From Gnetum montanum (taxonomy: Eukaryota; Streptophyta; Gnetopsida; Gnetales; Gnetaceae), in assembly GCA_015680685.1 (NCBI GenBank), contig MNCI01006881.1:128086-192085 (forward strand): a stretch of DNA of 64,000 nucleotides, read 5' to 3'. Below the pieces are notes generated by a model. It was not told the DNA's origin and searched no databases. It was given only the letters and a program-made list of their open reading frames with translations. The position numbers and the translations under genes were made by a program. Below are positions 1 to 10,158 of this stretch, in pieces. How positions within the stretch are numbered: position 1 is the first letter of the stretch; the number at the start of each line of letters is the position of its first letter.

Positions 1-789
1 AGGCCTCAATTAACTTTGATTGATGTGAAATTTGCAGCGATGGACAGCAACAAAGCCAGAGGATACAATGTGTGTTGCCGATGATCTGCTGAACTTCTCT
101 CGACTACACTATTCTCTACATTTTTTTGTCTATTTTTGCTGCGTCCTGTGTCCTGTGACTCTCCTCAAGTCACCCGCAGCAACCCTCAGCCAGATCCACG
201 CACCCCGAGGCCAGATCTGGACGTGGCTGAGGCCCTGGCCGCACGCGTGACAGAGGCCTCTCCCTGTCTTCTTTTGCAGCCGCTGTTGTGCCTGCTGCTC
301 TCCACCAACGCGCAGACGCGGACGTAGCCATAATGCATTGGAATCGGGAAAGACAAGGTCACGGTTTTTACCACTTCTGCAGGGTTTAGGGTTTGTAGAC
401 GTCGCTGATGCTTCTGATATTTTGCTGCGATCGGCCGCTACTCTTCTTTCCACACGTTGTGCATCTTTTCGTGGTCGTTGCTCTACTGGAAATTTGGATT
501 CGGACTCGAAACCCTGCAAACCCTTGCTACAGAAACCTGCGAGAAACCCTTTCATTTTTGTGAACACTGCGGCTACGCATTTCTATTGACGTACATCCAC
601 AACGCCATGACGATGCCACCGCCATCCTGCTGCTGTTGATCTTGCCCGCACGCAGTCCTCCTTTTTGTGGCCGCTTCTGCTCCGTTGTCCTCTCTGCCGG
701 TGTCCATCGTATTATATTTATTATTTTTTTTGTTTTTGGGGCGACCGCGTTAGCCTTGAACTTTGTCCGCGCCCACTACTAGCTAAGCT
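1..789. other. GC-rich stretch inside El-1, no recognised gene
   Basis: This stretch is clearly richer in G+C than the rest of the window. Several overlapping open frames exist on both strands (for example 130-567 minus and 338-589 plus), but none resembles a family I know and they look like frames opened by base composition. A TTTGCAG acceptor-like site lies near 275-281 on the plus strand. An A-rich run on the minus strand (about 715-737) lies just past the aminopeptidase homology and could be a decayed poly(A) tail or chance. Captured host DNA is possible, but no function is assigned. Confidence 0.4.
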
Positions 790-1645
790 CCTCAATGGCC
801 TGTCTCAACTGCTCTACCTTTGAATTCGTCAGAATATTGTGCAAGTAGGAAGAATAGATCGTCATCAGTTACATCTGAATACGGACGACCAGGAGCACTG
901 AAATTTCTAACAAAGAGACCAATTGCCACTGGTATGAACATTGGATTTTTGACAAGTTGGCCAGGCATAGGAGGAATTTCCTGCCTGAACCTGAGAGTAA
1001 ATTTTTTTGCTTCTGCGTCGTAATCTGATTTTACTTGCAGAACAGGGTTCCAACCTGTGAATACCATAACAAGAAATTTGAAAAATTGTGTTTATTTGCA
1101 TCTCTCATTACAGCAAAAAGTCTTCACATGTGACTGCCTGCCCATCATGTCTTTGGAAGTAGAGATCCATCAGCGTAATTACTATCAGTTGCTGTCTCTG
1201 GGGATGCTAAGACAAGTTTTGAATTGAATATATTAAGGCTTTTGTTTTCCATTGCACCCATGTTAAAATCAGGTATAACAACTATATTAAATAGATCAAG
1301 ATCATATTCCAAACCAAACACATCCTCATCCCATTTCATTGCTTCTTTAAGGGAATACATAGCATAAGCAATCTTTGAAAAGTCCTCTGCAGGAGTCCAA
1401 ATGCGGAGGTTAACAGTGCGTCCCGATTTTGTTACAAAAGTGTCATCCCTGCTAACTAACCGGCCTACAACCAAAGCAAAAAGATAGGAAGGCTTCTTAA
1501 AAGGATCCTCCCATACTGCATAGTGCCTGCCACCCTCTAAGTCTCCATGTTCCTTCAAATTACCATTCGACAAGAGAACTGGATACAATGCCTTATCAGC
1601 CTCAATCCAAGTTGTATATTTGGCCATTATATCTGGATGGTCCAA
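790..1645 (-). pseudogene. M1-family (puromycin-sensitive-like) aminopeptidase fragment, internally deleted
   Basis: The reverse strand encodes a protein very like plant M1 zinc aminopeptidases. One block (1642-1172) runs from DHPDIMAKY through [20 protein letters not shown] to the substrate-binding GAMEN motif (1258-1244) and ASPETATD. It then jumps, out of frame, to [17 protein letters not shown] (about 1169-1110). The segment that should carry the HEXXH zinc site is missing. After a frameshift and a stop, a block with QEIPPMPGQ and NPMFIPVAIGL follows (to about 915), then a second jump to NFSAP and DDDLFFLLA. No introns separate the blocks. Without the zinc ligands it cannot be an active peptidase. 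It lies in sense orientation downstream of the El-1 LTR, primer site and leader, so capture by the retrotransposon is the simplest reading. Family identity is confident; the capture route is inferred. Confidence 0.8.
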
Positions 1646-2109
1646 TGCCCTGCTTGGGTTTTCATTGTTGTTTGGACAGCACAATAATGTTTCCATAAAT
1701 GAGGTTGATGCCGTTGATGACATTTGATAACAGGAACAGGTCAAACATATCAACCTTCACATAGCCAAGGCTGAATGAATCTCGTATGAACTTAAAGGAG
1801 AAAATCTTCATTGTCCGATTCCAACAAGGAATGAAATCCCATGGAATGGTAAGATTTTTGCATATGGGCCACATGGTCCTTGGAAGGAGGCTCCGCAACT
1901 TTTGTGTATTCGTTGGTTCAAGGATGCAAGAACAAGGCCTCTAAGATTTTGGGATATTCAACCATGCCTTGTGGATGCGAACCAATTAGCCAAAAGCTTG
2001 TCTTAATCAACATGGTAGACTTCAAGGTGAAGAAACAGAATCTCAAAAATCTCTTTTAAATTTTTCAAAATTCACCATAACCTTATAATGCCTGTTCCAT
2101 GAAATGGCC
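1646..2109. other. Unidentified sequence between El-1 leader and aminopeptidase piece
   Basis: This stretch stands where gag would start in related elements, but no gag homology is visible. A short minus-strand frame (1898-1662) runs into the aminopeptidase block in another reading frame and resembles nothing I recognise. It may be further captured host sequence, such as an upstream exon, UTR or intron, or simply decayed. Confidence 0.35.
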
Positions 2110-2366
2110 AAAATGTGTCAACAAAAACCTACGGCGTAAAAACGTGCAGTGTAAGCTTTATCAGTTGTGTATGGCGTAAGGAAAATCTACAGTGTTAAGC
2201 GTGTGGCGTACGTGTGGCAGCGTAGACGCTAGGGTCTCTGGACAGAGTCCACATGGACTTGACAGCGTAGACATTGGAAGACTTGCAGAGAAAGTTTAGA
2301 ACAGATCAGCAAAGGGCGTTGATCAGTGTAGACACTGGGGAGCATGAACATAAGGTTTTAGGCGGA
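2110..2366 (-). other. El-1 5' leader
   Basis: On the minus strand this transcribed leader matches the El-3 leader (15657-16304) in several short blocks and carries scattered GTCTACGCT and TTACGCC words. It ends where unrelated sequence begins, near 2110. No coding capacity is seen. Confidence 0.6.
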
Positions 2367-2384
2367 CCCCTCCTTCTAAAGCCA
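2367..2384 (-). other. El-1 primer-binding site
   Basis: The minus strand reads TGGCTTTAGAAGGAGGGG five bases after the LTR end. This is a diverged form of the TGGCGCTAGAAGGAGGG site next to the El-3 LTR. It shows that the adjacent LTR is a 5' LTR. Confidence 0.7.
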
Positions 2385-2389
2385 ATTTC

Positions 2390-3575
2390 TGTACTGCCTG
2401 AAATCGTCGGTCCCTGGCTGGAAGGAAACAGAGACTGTGGGAATCACAGGGCAAGCACAGAAGACCCTTCCTTTTCCTGAGGGTGAGCTAGAATGCATGA
2501 AGGTAGATTACCTTGGGTGGTCTGCACGTGGATCAGACAAGGATTTCCCCTAACGTACACCGAAATGCTATACGCTGGGTTATACATAAACGGTGTAACA
2601 AGCGTAAACAGAGCCTAAACAATGTAAATGATGCAAACAGAGCATAAACGTAAACAGATGTAAATAGAGTATGTATAAGAATTAATGTGAACTGTGAACA
2701 ATTATGGGAAGAAAATGTAACAATGGCATTACAGAATGAAAGTACAATGAACCGGTCAAACGCAGTTGTGAATGGAACACAAGGTGGATGAAAGCCCCGG
2801 TGGGTGTAGGGAGGACTACGGTTGGTTCACTGTAAGCACGGCGTAGAGACAGTATCCTTGCCGTACAGAGTTTTCCAGCATGAGAGGTTTGGAGCTCTGG
2901 TTCGCAGCATCTCTAATCTCTCGTGTGCTCTGGTAATTTTCCAACAGTCCGAATTTCATCAAAGTTTGGGGTTTTATACAGGTTTTGATGGTAGACTTGG
3001 GTAGGGTAACACGTGGCGCGTTGACCGAGTGCAAGGGCATACAATCTACAAGCATACAATATGTTACATTTGCAGGGCATATACGCTAGGCGTATACGTT
3101 GTCTGTAGTGAGCGTAGACTGTGGGCGTATATGCTGGAGGTGCTGGGTGGATGCGAACTTGGGCGTAAACGTCGTTGATGTTGGTGTATACGTTGGGCAT
3201 ATATGCTGATGGATGCTGAGCATATACGCTGGGCGTATACGCTAATGGTTGCTGACTTGCTTCAATCCTTGCTCTTCAGTGCTGTTCTCATGCTGTCTTT
3301 GGAGATTTCATGCTGGACGTATGCATCTGTTGTACCTGATGAACGTACATGTGAGGCGTGTACGCTGGGTGTATACGTTGGGCGTATATGCTGAGAATGT
3401 GCACTTGGTCGTATACACTGGGTGTATATGCTGGAACTGCATACTTAGTGAAAATTAAGCGTTGGATCTCTGAAATTGCCAAGTGTGATACCCGATGTAG
3501 CTGTGGTCGTTTGTGGGTCCCAGGGATCTACTTGGTGTTTGACAAGTGCTAAGCCCAAAAGTTTGTGGTGTTTCA
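2390..3575 (-). repeat. El-1 5' LTR (1186 bp, GCGTATACGC type)
   Basis: It starts TGAAACACCACAAA (ending at 3575 on plus) and ends GTACA at 2390, matching the 1187-bp El-3 5' LTR end to end. U3 (about 3060-3460) is full of GCGTATACGC-like palindromes, many decayed to CATATACGC or GTGTATACG. A TATA box (minus, 2978-2972) lies downstream of that cluster in the same place as in El-3. Confidence 0.85.
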
Positions 3576-4900
3576 ATTCCTTTGTGCTAGGAAAACTATT
3601 GGAAAATGTAGCAGCTCTTTCTTTAGGTTGTCAAAAGCATGTTGGCAGTCTTCAGTCCATTTGAAGTTCACCCCCTTCTTGAGTAGATGTTGCATAGGGT
3701 GTAATTTTTCTGTCAACTTTGAGATGAACCTCCTGATAAACTATAACCTACCTTGCAACCCTCACAATTCTTTGAGCTTTGTAGGTGGTGCTAGGTTAAT
3801 AATGGTCTTAAACTTGTCAAGGTCAACTCGTATGCCAGCCTCCAATACTAAAAACCCCAACATGCATCTGATTTTGACTCCGAATACACATTTTTTGGGT
3901 TGAGCTATAGGTCATTCCTGAGACATCATTTAAAGATTAACTCTAGGTCTCCTGGGTGATCTTCTGACTTCCTAGATTTAACAACTATGTCATCTACGTA
4001 GTCATTCAATCTCTCTAAGAGGTAATCGCTAAAGATATATGTCATGACGCATTGATAAGTTGCTCCAGCATTTTTTAGCCCAAAGGGCATCATGGTATAA
4101 CAGAAAGTTTCCTAAGGGGTCATGAAAGTGGTAATCAGTTGGTGTTCTGGGTTAATATGAATTTGATTATATCCCAAAAACCCATCCATAAAGGATAGTA
4201 AAGTGTGTCCAGTTGTTGTATCAATAAGTTGGTCAATGCTCGGTAATGGAAAATTATCTTTAATCATTTCCTTGTTCAGATGAAGGAAGTATATACAAAT
4301 GTGTATTCCTCCCATTTTCTTAGAAACAACAACAATGTTTAACATCCAATCTGAATAATCAACTCTGCAGATGAAACCAGCTTGATATAACTTAGTGATT
4401 TCATCACGCACTACCAATGCAATTTCAAGCTTAATCTTCCATGCTTTCTATCTAACTGCTTTGATACTCAAGTCTAACATGATGTTGTGTTGTATTAGTC
4501 ATGGGTATAAACCCATCATGTCTTCATACGACCATGTGAAAATCGCAATGTTATCTTGGAGCACTTAATATATGTCACTCTGCATTTTTTGGTTAAGGAA
4601 AGAACTAACCTTCAGAGTTTTTCTTTCTCCTTTATGCATAACCACATACACCTCAATGAGTGGATCCTTGGTCACATCACCAGCCTCCAAGTCTAGGATT
4701 CGAGCCAAATGTTTTGGCTAGTCTGGGGATACTTCCAAGGCTGCTATGGTTATGTCACATGATAGGGCATTAGTTCCTATCATTGCAAGATTAGTCTATC
4801 TAAAAGTTTCCCCATATGGGCCTGTTAGGTCTAGGGGTGCAAGAATAGCTTTGTCCATTTGTGAACTAACCTACAAAATTGCCAAGAATGGAAGTTGTTA
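3576..4900 (-). pseudogene. pol: El-2 pol: reverse transcriptase and start of RNase H, truncated
   Basis: The minus strand first encodes the region preceding RT (LTGPYGE near 4830, then IFTWSYEDMMGLYP). It continues into a Ty3/Gypsy reverse transcriptase: KLYQAGFI, DYSDWMLNIVVVSKK, FPLPSIDQLID, LLSFMDGFLGYNQIHI, then MPFGLKNAGATYQ and the catalytic YVDD box at 4000-3989. LGF and LKEL blocks leading to RNase H follow, and the gene ends abruptly at 3576. In-frame stops such as TAG and TAA interrupt it. No integrase is present. This is the only recognisable RT in the window, so it is the best evidence for the class of the whole family. The product would have copied element RNA into DNA in virus-like particles; this copy is dead. 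Confidence 0.9.
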
Positions 4901-4939
4901 CATGATACAGGACTTTAGGTATATGTGTCAAACAGGATG

Positions 4940-5180
4940 CTAGTTTAAGGTCTTAGTGGACCGTTACAATATACACAATTTATAAGAAAATAGCAAGCCA
5001 AGTTTCCTAGGTGCTAGCATAAGGTTTCTGTGGACTATGATGAAAGGTATAACGTGGCATGTCTAGCGTGGTGAGATAGCTAATTTAAGTTTTTTTTAAA
5101 GTCGTAGTTAATGTGACCAGATTACGAGACGATAAGCTATGTGCTAGTTTAGTGTCTTTTTGGACCGCCATCAATGTGAT
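4940..5180 (-). repeat. TTAAACTA spacer array between El-2 pol and antisense gene
   Basis: On the plus strand the phrase GCTAGTTTAAGGTCTTAGTGGACC and decayed relatives recur about every 60-90 bases. Read in the direction of El-2 gag-pol this is TTAAACTAGC preceded by a GGTCC/GGACC-like word, the same spacer unit seen in El-3, El-5 and El-6. Confidence 0.55.
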
Positions 5181-5294
5181 ATCTACAAAATTAATGATGC
5201 GATCTTCATGCTCCATGTCAAACTGACATGCTTGCATTTTAGGAAAGTTCCACGTTGATTAGACATGAAAACAACAAGTTTTCACCATCACGTT

Positions 5295-5300
5295 TATAAG
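5295..5300 (+). promoter_or_regulatory. Possible TATA box of El-2 antisense gene
   Basis: TATAAG lies 109 bases upstream of the antisense-gene ATG at 5409, in the position expected by comparison with the stronger TATA box of the El-3 copy. No other promoter evidence. Confidence 0.35.
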
Positions 5301-5631
5301 TAGATGGTTCGTCCTCAAAGTAAACTATAAACGTAGTGAGGTTGAGTTAGGATAAAGTAGAGAGAAAGCATAAGCAGATGATTTTGTAAAGGTTACTCAG
5401 GCATAAAAATGGCACCGACGACTGAATGTAAGCACGCCAAGTTGGCTAGGATCGATGAAGTAAAGGAAAGCTTCGGGAAAATATCGAAGGCGTAGGTCAA
5501 AACTCAGGAGGCTACTCCACTTGCCCAGTAATTCATTCTTCACCTTCCTTATATGATGGTTGTTTTCGCTGTCATGGTGTCATAATTTTATTTTTTCAAG
5601 AGATGTGAGTTGTGTTGGGTATCAATACCTT

Positions 5632-5940
5632 CTTGTGCTAATTACACTATTAAGTTTGCAATATTACCCTTATCTCCATTGTCAAAGATAGACCTTGCAT
5701 CATTATAAGGGTTTGGACGGTCTTGGGTAATATTGTACAATCACAATACGTAACTGGTCAGGAGTCTAGGTGTTGTACCCTTACATAGCACAAATGGGGT
5801 TTCGTTGCCTTGCCCGTAATGGTTGCTTGTTACATTATGGAAATATGTGGTGTTACCTTTATCGTCATTGTCAAAGACAGACCTTGCACCATCGCAAGGG
5901 TTTGGGTGGTTTTGGTAGTGCATTTCTAGCATAATATGTG
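5632..5940. repeat. About 189-bp imperfect direct duplication in antisense-gene intron 1 (El-2)
   Basis: Two copies of a segment containing CCATTGTCAAAGAYAGACC and AAGGGTTTGG lie 189 bases apart (about 5632-5750 and 5821-5940). They are inside intron 1 (5528-6074), upstream of the HAD-like exon. Confidence 0.7.
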
Positions 5941-6074
5941 ATTTTCTGGGAGTCATGGTAATGAGAACCTTGGCGTTGTGTAATGGATTCTTGTGAACTT
6001 TTTTTTTTGAATTGTTGTGCCGTTGGTGGTATGTCTAAGCTGAATTACTAATGATAGTGCATTTTATTATAAAG

Positions 6075-6524
6075 GGTCATGTTAAGGCCCATCCTAATAG
6101 TTCTAGACATTGTGGGCATTCTGTGCTATTTAAATGTCCCCATGGCCAATGTTCCACCTCCCCATGCTCGTGTAGGTGGAGAGGCGGTTTGGTTCTGAAA
6201 AGGCGCATGGGAGTTTCTACAATTTTTTTTGCGTAACTATATCATGATTATTTGGTCACATCTGTCAGTCGAAATAGCAAGCATTATCCTAGAAATGTTG
6301 CTAGTTGGATCATCACAGAGTATCTTAATGTTTTTGGTGGACGGGTCAATTGAGGCTGTAGAGGGAAGAGATCATGGATAGCGTGCAAAGGGTTTGAGGC
6401 GCTTATCTTGGATCTGGGAAATGACCAAGTTTAACTATTATCATGCCTACAACACATTGTTCATAGCCCATCATCTCATGACCTATTTTCAAAACCCACC
6501 TGGCCTTGTGTACTATGTTGGCGA
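6075..6524 (+). pseudogene. Exon 2 of El-2 antisense gene: FCP1/NLI-like HAD domain
   Basis: One frame runs through all 450 nt with only two stops: a TGA where related sequences expect CGA (Arg), and a TAG. The order of blocks fits the FCP1/SCP phosphatase homology domain: motif I LIVLDIVGIL (6097-6126), then VWF.KGAWEFLQFFLRNY, IIWSHL, a variable middle, WEMTKF, and NTLFIAHHLMTYFQNPPG. In active enzymes the first block is hydrophobic-D-x-D/N-G and the last carries DDS. Here the second Asp is Val and the DDS is AHH. Acceptor (AAG at 6072-6074) and donor (GTAAGT at 6525) match the El-3 copy in position and phase. Confidence 0.72.
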
Positions 6525-9519
6525 GTAAGTGCTTTCAAGGTATTCTGTGGCATAGGTTTTTTATCAATGCAAATGGTCTCCAAGGTGATACAGACATGTT
6601 ATCTATGGTCAAAACAATCATAAAGGAATTCACTTCCATAAACAATGTGTGTGTTAGTGTCCTAGGACAACTGGGATTTGAAATCCAACACTACCTTATC
6701 CAATACACCAAATTCTTTGCCAAGTGTAGAGACTCCAGATGGCTGGATAAGGAGTGGACTTTGGATCATCCCATCATTGTTGACAACGTGTAGGAGAGCA
6801 TCCCACCATATCCTTTGCCCTTTGGATGCAGTAAGTTACACTATGCTGATCAACTTTGTGATCCTACGGAATGAGAACAGTGTATAAGAGTTCATTATTT
6901 TGTTGTTTTGCCTAACTTGTTTTATGTTGACATAAACAAAGCTTCTGGGCATGAGGCGGCCAGTATCGTTTTCCATTATGGTGACATAAATGAAGTGCAA
7001 CATTGGCTTTGCCATGGAGCGGCCCCAGCTACTATAACCAATAACCTCCAGGAAGTTGAACTGATGGAACTAATTCTAGCTGTGACCCCCAATGTCACAG
7101 TAGCTGAAATGTTGGCCCTAGTTGACTCCTTCAGCAAAGAAGCCAAGCATCTTCACACACGTGCGCATAATGTGCATGTGAGTTTTAATATTAACGCTCA
7201 ACTATTCACCAACTTTTTTGTCCTTCCTTCTGATGGTCTTCTAGTGGAAGAAAGATCAAAGAAAGGTTCTAAGCATCAGAAGGACATAGAGGAGTGGCTA
7301 GGGGTTAAAAAAGAACTAAGCTAGAGGTGGCTAATACCATTTATCCCCTCTTCTAAGCTTGTGCTTTCCCCAAGCTACTCTCCCAAGGAAGAATCCTTGG
7401 CATAGAGTAGGCTTGGATCATGCGGGAGGTTAGGGGACATGGTATAATTGGGCCAAGCACCTTGCTGAAGGCCTACAAGCTGAAATGATCAAGCTTTGCA
7501 AGAAGCTTGAGTCTTGTTTCAACATGCATTTTTCCTTCTTCATAGCTTATTTGCAGCATTTTTTTAAATTCTTGGTGGTTCACAAGGATGGAGTCTAGGT
7601 GCAGCAAGATCGTAACTAGATTACCAAATCATGGATTTCCCAAGTCTTCCGCACTGTCTAATCCCAAGATCCTCCTGAAGGTATCGGGGAATCACTTTCA
7701 CTAACGACTAGTAATCGGGTGGCCCCTCCCATCCAAGGCTAAGATAGCATGGGTGGGGTGCCCCCTTCTTACATCGGTAGTGCATCGAGGGAGAAGTGCC
7801 TAGTAGCAGAAATAGTAGCTTCATCAGTTCAGTGGAAAAAGTGTTGTCCAGCTGTGGAGTCTCCCAACCCAACTGGTGAAGAGGGAAGGAAACTATGGAT
7901 TAAGTTTCACAGGATCCATCCCTCGACTAGTAAGTAGAGGCATGCGTGGTTAATTTATGTATGTTATGCTACATATAGACGTTCTTGCTTCACGTAGCAC
8001 TTGTGAGAAGTGAGTAAGGTTTTTTTTTGTTAACTATGATGTGTTTAATAAGAAAAGGGAAAGATGTAGAGGAACTAATCCCTAAATGGGGGCCATAGTC
8101 TTGTAGCATGGGGAAGGGACCCCCATTTTGGAAGAGGAGGCCGCTATTAACAACATTGGCAGCACACAGGCTCCCATGCTTGAAGATAAGATGTATGTAG
8201 AGGATGCTGAGGTCCTTTTGGATGAGCTAGAAAAAGAGGAGTGGTTCATCGCTGGTAAGTTTGACATTTCCTCAGAGGGCAATCCTCCCGCTATTATCCC
8301 TAAGGGTTTGTTGAGTTAGAGTTCTGTGTTATTGTAACGTCTCAATTTCCTTTGTCTACTATGCTATGTTTAACTCATTTTGTTTTTGTAGTAGGTACTT
8401 CTGATAACACCAACATACCTTCATCAGCAACCTCTACTTAACGTTGGGGTGAGGCTCCTGACAAATTCACATTTATGGAGGACATTGTGAATGATATTAT
8501 TGGTCGCTTACAGTGAATCTATCCTGAGATTGGTATCTCACTATTGTTATGTAGGAATCGTTGAAATTGTAACATTACATTATTCTATTGCATCTAACTG
8601 TTATTTTTTATGTTAGAGGATATTGCCTCAAATGGGATCCCAAAGAGCCTGTTGACGTAGACACTGCCCTTGAACCCTCACCAGAGGTGACTGAAGTGCC
8701 ATGTGGCCTTTATGATGAGATGCATAAATGTGCATTGCACTTGGCCCGTTCTGTATGGGAGTGTCAGAACATCAATGAAGCTCTTTGGAAGAGGTTGCAG
8801 AAAGCAAAAAAAGAGAAAATAGCCCTAACTGCTAAGGTTGAGGACCTTGAGTCTTGGAACAAATTTCTGCAAGCACGAGATACCAACGATGAGAATTGGC
8901 TGATAGTTGTGATTGACTACGCCTGCTATTGGACGATCGTCAGGAACAATGTCCAAGCCAACCGTGAGCTGATCAAGTAGTAAATGCAAATGGATCTCCT
9001 AGCCCAAAAGAACCAAGACTAGAAGGACTTTAGCATGAGGGTCTAAGAATGGGGGTAGGCACAGAAAGATCATAAGCACCTATATAAGCAAGAATGTATT
9101 GCCTACCGTCAACATTATAGGGATTCTATCGTTGAAGTGTAGTCCCTCTAGCTGATCCTCGATGTCATTAGTACTTCTGGAGTGTATGAAAGGTTTCAGG
9201 AGCAAGTGACAGTGAGTGCCTCCCCTGAGAGAGAGATAACCCTCCCTTGCAGGGAGACTATTGTCCCTTCCTTCTTTCCTGAACTGCCCCAGTGGACTCA
9301 TGTGGAAAAAGGGAAGGTAAAGGCTGGAACTGATCTAGGAGATGGCGTTTGGGCCAAGCTCACTGAGGATGAGATTATGTGATTCCTATTAGTCATCTTA
9401 GAACAAATTCCTTTCACAGCTAACGCAAGACCATCATAGGTAAGGTATGTGACTGTTGTATTATTCTTATGCATGATTTTGATGGCGATGCTAACGTTTG
9501 TTTCATGTCAAATTGTAGG

Positions 9520-9773
9520 ATCGGCACGAAGAGGGTCCTCATGAAGAGGAGCCCCATAGAGATGATGGTCCTTACAAAGAGGGTCCCCATGAGAAGGAGC
9601 CTCGTAGAGAGGATCACCCCCATAAAGAGAATCCCGATGAAGAAGAGCCCTACAGATAGGACTACCCCCATGAAGAGACACCATGCAAAAAAGATCCTTA
9701 TGAGGATGATCCTCATGAGGTGGAGATGGAGTTAAATGACATAGATAGAGGTGGTAACAAAGGGGATGTATAG
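9520..9773 (+). pseudogene. Exon 8 of El-2 antisense gene: acidic Pro-His-Glu repeat tail
   Basis: After a TTGTAG acceptor near 9518, the frame DRHEEGPHEEEPHRDD and related units repeat about seven times, built on a GGTCCYCATGARGAG-like DNA unit, with one TAG. It ends in MELND and a stop at 9771-9773. The El-3 and El-5 copies also end in acidic, proline-containing tails but without this expansion. A longer-looking open frame, 9469-9735 (rich in Arg and Met), is the wrong frame of the same repeat. Confidence 0.6.
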
Positions 9774-9879
9774 CATGGTAATATTGGCCAAACATTTTGT
9801 TGTAATGAAAGGGAATAAAGGATAATGTTATTTGATCAATGTGATTGTAAAATAAAATTTTTGATTTTTGATGTTTATG

Positions 9880-10060
9880 AAGGGAAATGTATCATCAGAA
9901 AGGTTACACATTTTAGGCCACTACGGGCTGCTAATAGTTTAAGGCCATTTCGGGCTGGGCCATTGTGCATGAAAAAGAATAAACAGAATTGCCAGTTTTA
10001 GGCCATAGCGGGCCATAACTAGTTTAAGGCCATTTCAAGCCAGTAATAGTTTAAGAAGCA
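9880..10060 (-). repeat. TTAAACTA spacer array between El-2 protease and antisense gene
   Basis: The plus strand repeats AGTTTAAGGCCATTTCGGGC and TTTTAGGCCAYTWCGGGC about four times. This is the complement of the GGCC...TTAAACTA unit that follows protease in El-3. Confidence 0.65.
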
Positions 10061-10158
10061 TAACAATAGATAATGTAACTTGAAATGATAAAGAATGTAA
10101 ATAGCGTAATAGTAAGTAATGTGGACCAATGTAACATGTTATGCTGACTATTTGTTCA

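Larger units (their letters stand above)
1..3575 (-). mobile_element. El-1: left-truncated LTR retrotransposon with a captured host gene piece
   Basis: A minus-strand element enters from the left edge. It has a 5' LTR (2390-3575), a primer-binding site (2367-2384) and a leader (about 2110-2366) that resembles the El-3 leader: both carry TCTGCAAGTCTTYC, GTGGACT and GTCTACGCT. Where gag should begin, the sequence instead becomes unrelated DNA that includes a rearranged M1 aminopeptidase segment in the same orientation (about 790-1645). The other LTR would lie left of the window. El-1 sits inside the pol gene of El-2, because the RNase H region of El-2 stops exactly at the LTR start. The target duplication cannot be checked, since only one end is present. 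Confidence 0.75.
5409..9773 (+). pseudogene. Antisense gene, copy in El-2: HAD/FCP1-like domain + unknown domain + coiled coil + acidic tail
   Basis: The exon model was made by comparison with the El-3 copy. Exon 1 is 5409-5527 (ATG start, ends in phase 2 at a GTAATT donor). Exon 2 is 6075-6524 (450 nt, HAD-like). Exon 3 is about 6570-6790; exon 4 about 6925-7930 (ends at GTAAGTAG); exon 5 about 8100-8319; exon 6 about 8400-8525; exon 7 about 8620-9440; exon 8 about 9520-9773. Exon 2 has LIVLDIVGIL (HAD motif I with its first Asp at 6106-6108), WEFLQFFLRNY, IIWSHL and NTLFIAHHL...NPPG. The last block lacks the DDS residues of the family. Exon 7 predicts a coiled coil (8720-8880). Several TAG and TGA stops make this copy non-functional. 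Products of related genes are unknown; the role is not assigned. Confidence 0.7.

Noticed and set aside
130-567. 145-codon minus-strand open frame in the GC-rich left end
   Set aside because: Overlapped by several other open frames, low-complexity composition and no family resemblance; GC-rich DNA has few stops by chance.
9469-9735. Arg/Met-rich open frame over the acidic repeat
   Set aside because: It is the wrong frame of the Pro-His-Glu repeat exon; the acidic frame follows the splice acceptor and matches the acidic tails of the other copies.
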